Part shown: piece by piece, positions 5,936 to 8,783 of the stretch
Position numbering within the stretch: the first letter of the stretch is position 1
Layout of the letters: each line of letters opens with the position of its first letter
Source: Anaerolineales bacterium
Lineage (GTDB): Bacteria > Chloroflexota > Anaerolineae > Anaerolineales > VGOW01
Assembly (NCBI GenBank): GCA_919901875.1
Contig: CAKKQG010000226.1
Span: 1 to 8,783, forward strand
DNA: 8,783 nucleotides
Reading direction: 5' to 3'
The notes under the pieces: generated by a model
Seen by the model: the letters and a program-made list of their open reading frames with translations, nothing else
Told to the model about the DNA's origin: nothing
The model's database searches: none
Translations under genes and position numbers: made by a program

Positions 5936-6793
5936 ATGACCGACTCTATTTACGATCTTGTTAGCGAATTGACTCCGGAGAATGATTGGCCCACGCCTGA
6001 ACTGTTGACGGCGATTATGGCGCAGGGCGACGCGATGGTGACACCGTTGTGCCAAATATTAACCGACCCTGAAATGGAGGGTTGGTCTTTGCACTATGCG
6101 GCCTATTTGTTGGCGCTGCATGGTTCGCCGCAAGCGATTCCAGCATTGGCAAATACGTTTCGTTTGTTCGATACCGATTTTCTGGAAAGCACCAGCGATG
6201 CGCTCAGTGCGTTTGGCGAAGCAGGGATTGAATCTGCCTTAGCAGCTGCGCGTGATCCTGAACCGCGTTGGTATCCACGGGCGATGGCGATCACTGCCGC
6301 TGTTGAGGCAACACGGGATGACACGGTACTGAAGGAGCGGGTGGCTGCAAGTTTGCGGGAGATGCTGGCAGATTTTGTGGCGCGGCAAGGATCATTGACG
6401 GAGGACGAAATAGAGTTGGTGAGTTCGGTGGTGACCGATCTATCTTCGTTGGCAGACCCGGCGGCGCGCGAGTTGATCGAAGCGGCTTTCGTTGCCGAAC
6501 TGGTGGATGAGTTAGTGATTGACCGGAAAGATGTGCAGCGCGCTTATGGGAAAGGCGATGCTCATCCTCGTCGAGAGTTTAAACCACACAAGTGGTTCGC
6601 TGAATATCCAGCCAACTATCGGCGGCATCAGGAAGAGGAAGTTAAACGCGCCAAAGAAAAAGAACGTCAAAAGCAAAAGCCCCGTGGTTTAGCTAAGCCC
6701 GTTGCCGCGCCCAAGTTGGGGCGTAACGACCCCTGTTGGTGTGGCAGCGGCAAGAAGTATAAGCAGTGTCATTTGCAAAGCGATACGAAATAA
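5936..6793 (+). CDS. HEAT-like repeat protein with C-terminal SEC-C zinc motif
   Basis: The protein has 285 residues and no recognised enzymatic domain. Residues 20-190 are a run of amphipathic helices resembling HEAT repeats (HYAAYLLALHGSPQAIPALA, then STSDALSAFGEAGIESALAA). Residues 233-258 are very basic (EEEVKRAKEKERQKQKPRG). Residues 263-279 are a SEC-C motif, GRNDPCWCGSGKKYKQCH, with C267, C269, C278 and H279 as zinc ligands. SEC-C domains are found at the C-terminus of SecA and in many unlinked proteins, and usually mediate binding. HEAT repeats also act as protein-binding scaffolds. The gene sits between hsdR and hsdM and ends 8 bases before the hsdM start, so it is co-transcribed. 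A role as an accessory of the restriction complex is inference. The ribosome-binding site is weak. Confidence 0.85.
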   Translation: MTDSIYDLVSELTPENDWPTPELLTAIMAQGDAMVTPLCQILTDPEMEGWSLHYAAYLLALHGSPQAIPALANTFRLFDTDFLESTSDALSAFGEAGIESALAAARDPEPRWYPRAMAITAAVEATRDDTVLKERVAASLREMLADFVARQGSLTEDEIELVSSVVTDLSSLADPAARELIEAAFVAELVDELVIDRKDVQRAYGKGDAHPRREFKPHKWFAEYPANYRRHQEEEVKRAKEKERQKQKPRGLAKPVAAPKLGRNDPCWCGSGKKYKQCHLQSDTK

Positions 6794-6801
6794 AAAAATC
6801 T

Positions 6802-8433
6802 ATGCCCAAAACGAAAACAGTAAAAGCTAAACCTACGAAAAAAGCTAAAAAGAAAGTGGCGGCGTCACCTGCGATTGCCGCCACCGTCACGAATGGCAAC
6901 GGCGCGAATTCGCGTTCGCAGTTGTCGTCGCTCATCAAATCGGCGCGAGATATTATGCGTAAGGACGCCGGGCTAAATGGCGATCTGGATCGGTTGCCGC
7001 AATTATCGTGGATCCTGTTTCTGAAATGTTTTGATGATCTGGAACAACGGCGCGAAGCCGAAGCCGAGATGGCGGGTGAGGCGTATAAGATGGTCATCCC
7101 CAAAAATTTTCGGTGGCGCGATTGGGCGGCGGATGCCGATAGGGGGCGCACGGGTCCGGAGTTGTTGGAGTTTGTGAATAACCAGTTGCTGCCGAGGTTG
7201 CGCGATCTGAGCGGCACCGAAGAGCGCCAAGGTTTAGCCGCCGTGTTCGGTGAAACATATAGCCGCATGTTGAGCGGTTACCTGCTGCGTGACGTGGTCA
7301 ACTTGATCAATGGTCTCAACTTTAATTCGAGCGATGATATTTTTACGTTAGGGCATTTGTATGAATCAATGCTGAAGGAGATGCGCGATGCGGCGGGCGA
7401 CAGCGGTGAGTTTTATACGCCGCGTCCGGTGGTGCGGTTGATTGTGGATCGTGTTGCGCCCAAAATTGGTGAGCGCGTGTTGGACCCGGCGTGCGGCACA
7501 GGCGGATTTTTAGTAGAGACGTATGAATATCTGCGGCAGCAACAACAAACGGCGGCAGACCGCAAGACGCTGCAAACGCGCACGCTGTTTGGGGTGGAGA
7601 AGAAGCCGTTACCGTTTTTGTTGGGCACGATGAATTTGTTGCTGCACGGCATTGAGACGCCGCATGTCATCCGCGATAACGCCTTGCGTAAACCGTTGAA
7701 TGAGATCGGTGAGAAGGATCGCTACGATGTGATCGTGACCAATCCGCCGTTTGGCGGCGAAGAAGAAGCGGGTATTCAATTAAATTTCCCCGAAGCCACC
7801 CGTGCCAGCGAGACGGCGTTGTTGTTTATGCAGTTCATCATGCGCTCGCTTAAGGTGGGTGGGCGTTGCGGGGTGGTCGTTCCCAATGGCACACTGTTTG
7901 GCGATGGCGTGTCGGCGCGCATCAAGGAACAGTTGCTGAAGAATTTTAATCTGCATACCATCCTGCGTTTACCCAATGGCGTGTTCGCGCCATACACTTC
8001 TATCCCGACAAACCCGACAAATTTATTGTTTTTTGATCGTCCTTCGACTTCCACTTCGACAAGTTCAGTGTCCGCTCAGGATGCGGCGACAGTTGATATT
8101 TGGTTTTATGAACACGTGTTGCCCGAAGGGGTGAAGAACTACACCAAGACTCGCCCGATGACGTTTGAAGAATTTGCGCCGCTGTTGGTATGGTGGGCGG
8201 CACGCGAAGTAAATGAACGGGCGTGGAAAGTGCGTGCCGCCGATTTGATTCAATATGATGCCAATGGAAATTTGTTGAGCGTGAATTTAGATGTGAAGAA
8301 CCCCAGCCGTGCCGCCGACTTGGAACATTTGCCACCTGCTGAATTGGCGGAGAGTATCGCGACTAAAGAGAAACACATCGCGGAGATCATGAACGAGATT
8401 CAAGATTTATTGAAGGTGGGAAATGAAATTTGA
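6802..8433 (+). CDS. hsdM: Type I restriction system, M subunit (N6-adenine methyltransferase)
   Basis: HsdM transfers a methyl group from S-adenosylmethionine to adenine N6 and, with HsdS, forms the core that HsdR joins. The product is 543 residues. A Lys/Ala-rich tail (1-25) precedes the HsdM N-terminal helical domain (about 38-165). The methylase domain follows, with FYTPRPVV (204-211), motif I DPACGTGGF (228-236) and catalytic motif IV NPPF (314-317). The C-terminus (about 512-538) is a probable coiled coil. Residues 414-430 (PSTSTSTSSVSAQDAAT) interrupt the otherwise typical LLFFDR...IWFYEH region and are encoded by a REP-like palindrome. ATG 6802 is preferred over GTG 6766, which would overlap the previous gene. 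No hsdS follows directly. The last 11 bases overlap the RAYT start. Confidence 0.95.
   Translation: MPKTKTVKAKPTKKAKKKVAASPAIAATVTNGNGANSRSQLSSLIKSARDIMRKDAGLNGDLDRLPQLSWILFLKCFDDLEQRREAEAEMAGEAYKMVIPKNFRWRDWAADADRGRTGPELLEFVNNQLLPRLRDLSGTEERQGLAAVFGETYSRMLSGYLLRDVVNLINGLNFNSSDDIFTLGHLYESMLKEMRDAAGDSGEFYTPRPVVRLIVDRVAPKIGERVLDPACGTGGFLVETYEYLRQQQQTAADRKTLQTRTLFGVEKKPLPFLLGTMNLLLHGIETPHVIRDNALRKPLNEIGEKDRYDVIVTNPPFGGEEEAGIQLNFPEATRASETALLFMQFIMRSLKVGGRCGVVVPNGTLFGDGVSARIKEQLLKNFNLHTILRLPNGVFAPYTSIPTNPTNLLFFDRPSTSTSTSSVSAQDAATVDIWFYEHVLPEGVKNYTKTRPMTFEEFAPLLVWWAAREVNERAWKVRAADLIQYDANGNLLSVNLDVKNPSRAADLEHLPPAELAESIATKEKHIAEIMNEIQDLLKVGNEI
8040..8081. repeat. REP-like palindrome inserted in frame within hsdM
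   Basis: TCCTTCGAC (8040-8048) and CGCTCAGGA (8073-8081) are the ends of an imperfect palindrome whose core holds ACTTCGACAAGT with an ACTT/AAGT stem. The motifs CTTCGACAAG(C/T)TCAG and CCTTCGAC...CGCTCAGG are characteristic of widespread bacterial REP sequences. Here the element is translated as part of a Ser/Thr-rich insert between two conserved HsdM blocks. Confidence 0.65.
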
Positions 8434-8783
8434 TCCGTTGCGCCATCATCGGCATTCTATTCGACTGAAGGGTTACGATTATTCGCGGGCGGGCGCGTAT
8501 TTTGTGACGATGTGCGCCTGGCACCGCGAGATGATCTTTGGCGAGGTGGTGGAGGGCGAGATGCGTTTGAGTGAGGCCGGGCAGATGGTTTGCGATGTGT
8601 GGGAGGGTTTGCCAACGCATTACGCCCATGTTGAATTGGATGCGTTTGTGGTCATGCCGAATCATGTTCATGGAATTATTGTGTTGGTGGATGATGAGGT
8701 TGGGGCAGACGTTAGGACAGGTCTGCTAGGGGCAGGTGTGGGGGCAGGTGTGGGGGCAGGTGTGGGGGCAGGTGTGGGGGCAG
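8423..8783 (+). CDS. REP-associated tyrosine transposase (RAYT, Y1/HUH family), partial
   Basis: This is a single-strand transposase of the Y1_Tnp (IS200/IS605-like) superfamily, whose members are linked to dispersal of REP palindromes. The visible 120 residues start MKFDPLRHHRHSIRLKGYDY, followed by GAYFVTMCAWHREMIFGEV, EMRLSEAGQMVCDVW, and the HUH metal site H81-V-H83 in VVMPNHVHGIIV. All are hallmarks of the group. The catalytic Tyr lies beyond the right edge. ATG 8423 overlaps the hsdM stop by 11 bp and has AAGGTGGG just upstream, so translation is probably coupled to hsdM. From about residue 102 the sequence is repeated GAGV, encoded by a 12-bp tandem repeat, in a place where relatives have variable linkers. 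Completeness cannot be judged. Confidence 0.9.
   Translation, partial: MKFDPLRHHRHSIRLKGYDYSRAGAYFVTMCAWHREMIFGEVVEGEMRLSEAGQMVCDVWEGLPTHYAHVELDAFVVMPNHVHGIIVLVDDEVGADVRTGLLGAGVGAGVGAGVGAGVGA
8729..8783 (+). repeat. 12-bp in-frame tandem repeat (GAGV-coding)
   Basis: GGGGCAGGTGTG is repeated four times exactly (8729-8776), followed by seven more bases of a fifth copy at the window end. Looser versions precede it (GGGGCAGACGTT at 8702). The unit is a multiple of three, so copy-number change keeps the frame and only lengthens a Gly-Ala-Gly-Val linker. The array runs past the edge, so total length is unknown. Confidence 0.92.

Noticed and set aside
6766..6801. GTG start for HsdM overlapping the SEC-C gene
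   Set aside because: It would translate the end of the previous gene in another frame; ATG 6802 follows 8 bases after that stop and is a more natural start.
6693..7268. A 191-codon minus-strand frame opposite the SEC-C gene and hsdM
   Set aside because: It is antisense to two genes with clear conserved motifs; its sequence shows no recognisable domain.
8000..8335. Minus-strand frames opposite the hsdM 3' region
   Set aside because: They are shadows of hsdM, passing through the REP-like palindrome, and have no family features.
8729..8783. CRISPR array
   Set aside because: The repeat has 12-bp units with no spacers and lies in frame inside a transposase gene. It is a tandem minisatellite.

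Overview
The window looks like the edge of a genomic island in a bacterium of moderate GC content, about 50-55 % by eye. I suspect Chloroflexota (Anaerolineae-like) or a similar environmental lineage. The grounds are the style of the RAYT transposase, the DUF234-type ATPase and the REP-like palindromes. No taxonomic marker gene is present, so this is a weak inference.

Left part (1-2288) is a nest of mobile-element damage. The 3' part of an AAA+/DUF234-type ATPase gene (minus strand, running off the left edge) is cut at about position 250 by the left end of an IS481-like element. That element's transposase is in turn cut at 717 by a complete IS3-family element (718-2288). The IS3 element has 26-bp terminal inverted repeats, an OrfA, an OrfB with an intact DDE triad, and a correctly phased A8 slippery run between them.

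Middle part (2289-3415) holds a tyrosine recombinase on the minus strand, truncated by the right end of the IS3 element so that its HxxR and Tyr region is gone. Beyond its start, also on the minus strand, is a transcription unit of about 165 nt: a near-consensus sigma-70 promoter, the 5' half of a tRNA-Lys(CTT) through the anticodon loop, non-tRNA sequence with hairpins, and an intrinsic terminator. A recombinase next to a tRNA that loses homology just after the anticodon loop is the usual look of an integration site. The unit may also produce a tRNA-derived small RNA.

Right part (3416-8783) is a Type I restriction-modification operon on the plus strand: hsdR (ATP-dependent translocase/endonuclease), a HEAT-like plus SEC-C zinc-motif protein of unknown role, and hsdM (N6-adenine methyltransferase). 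The specificity gene hsdS is not in the window. In the place directly after hsdM, overlapping it by 11 bp, begins a REP-associated tyrosine transposase (RAYT, HUH/Y1). It runs off the right edge inside a 12-bp tandem repeat encoding (Gly-Ala-Gly-Val)n. A 144-bp complex palindrome sits between hsdR and the SEC-C gene, and a REP-like palindrome is embedded in frame in hsdM. RAYT activity therefore seems to have shaped this operon both between and inside its genes.

The most interesting leads are the promoter/tRNA-half/terminator unit, the in-frame REP insert in hsdM next to a RAYT coupled to that gene, and the unexplained SEC-C protein fixed between hsdR and hsdM.
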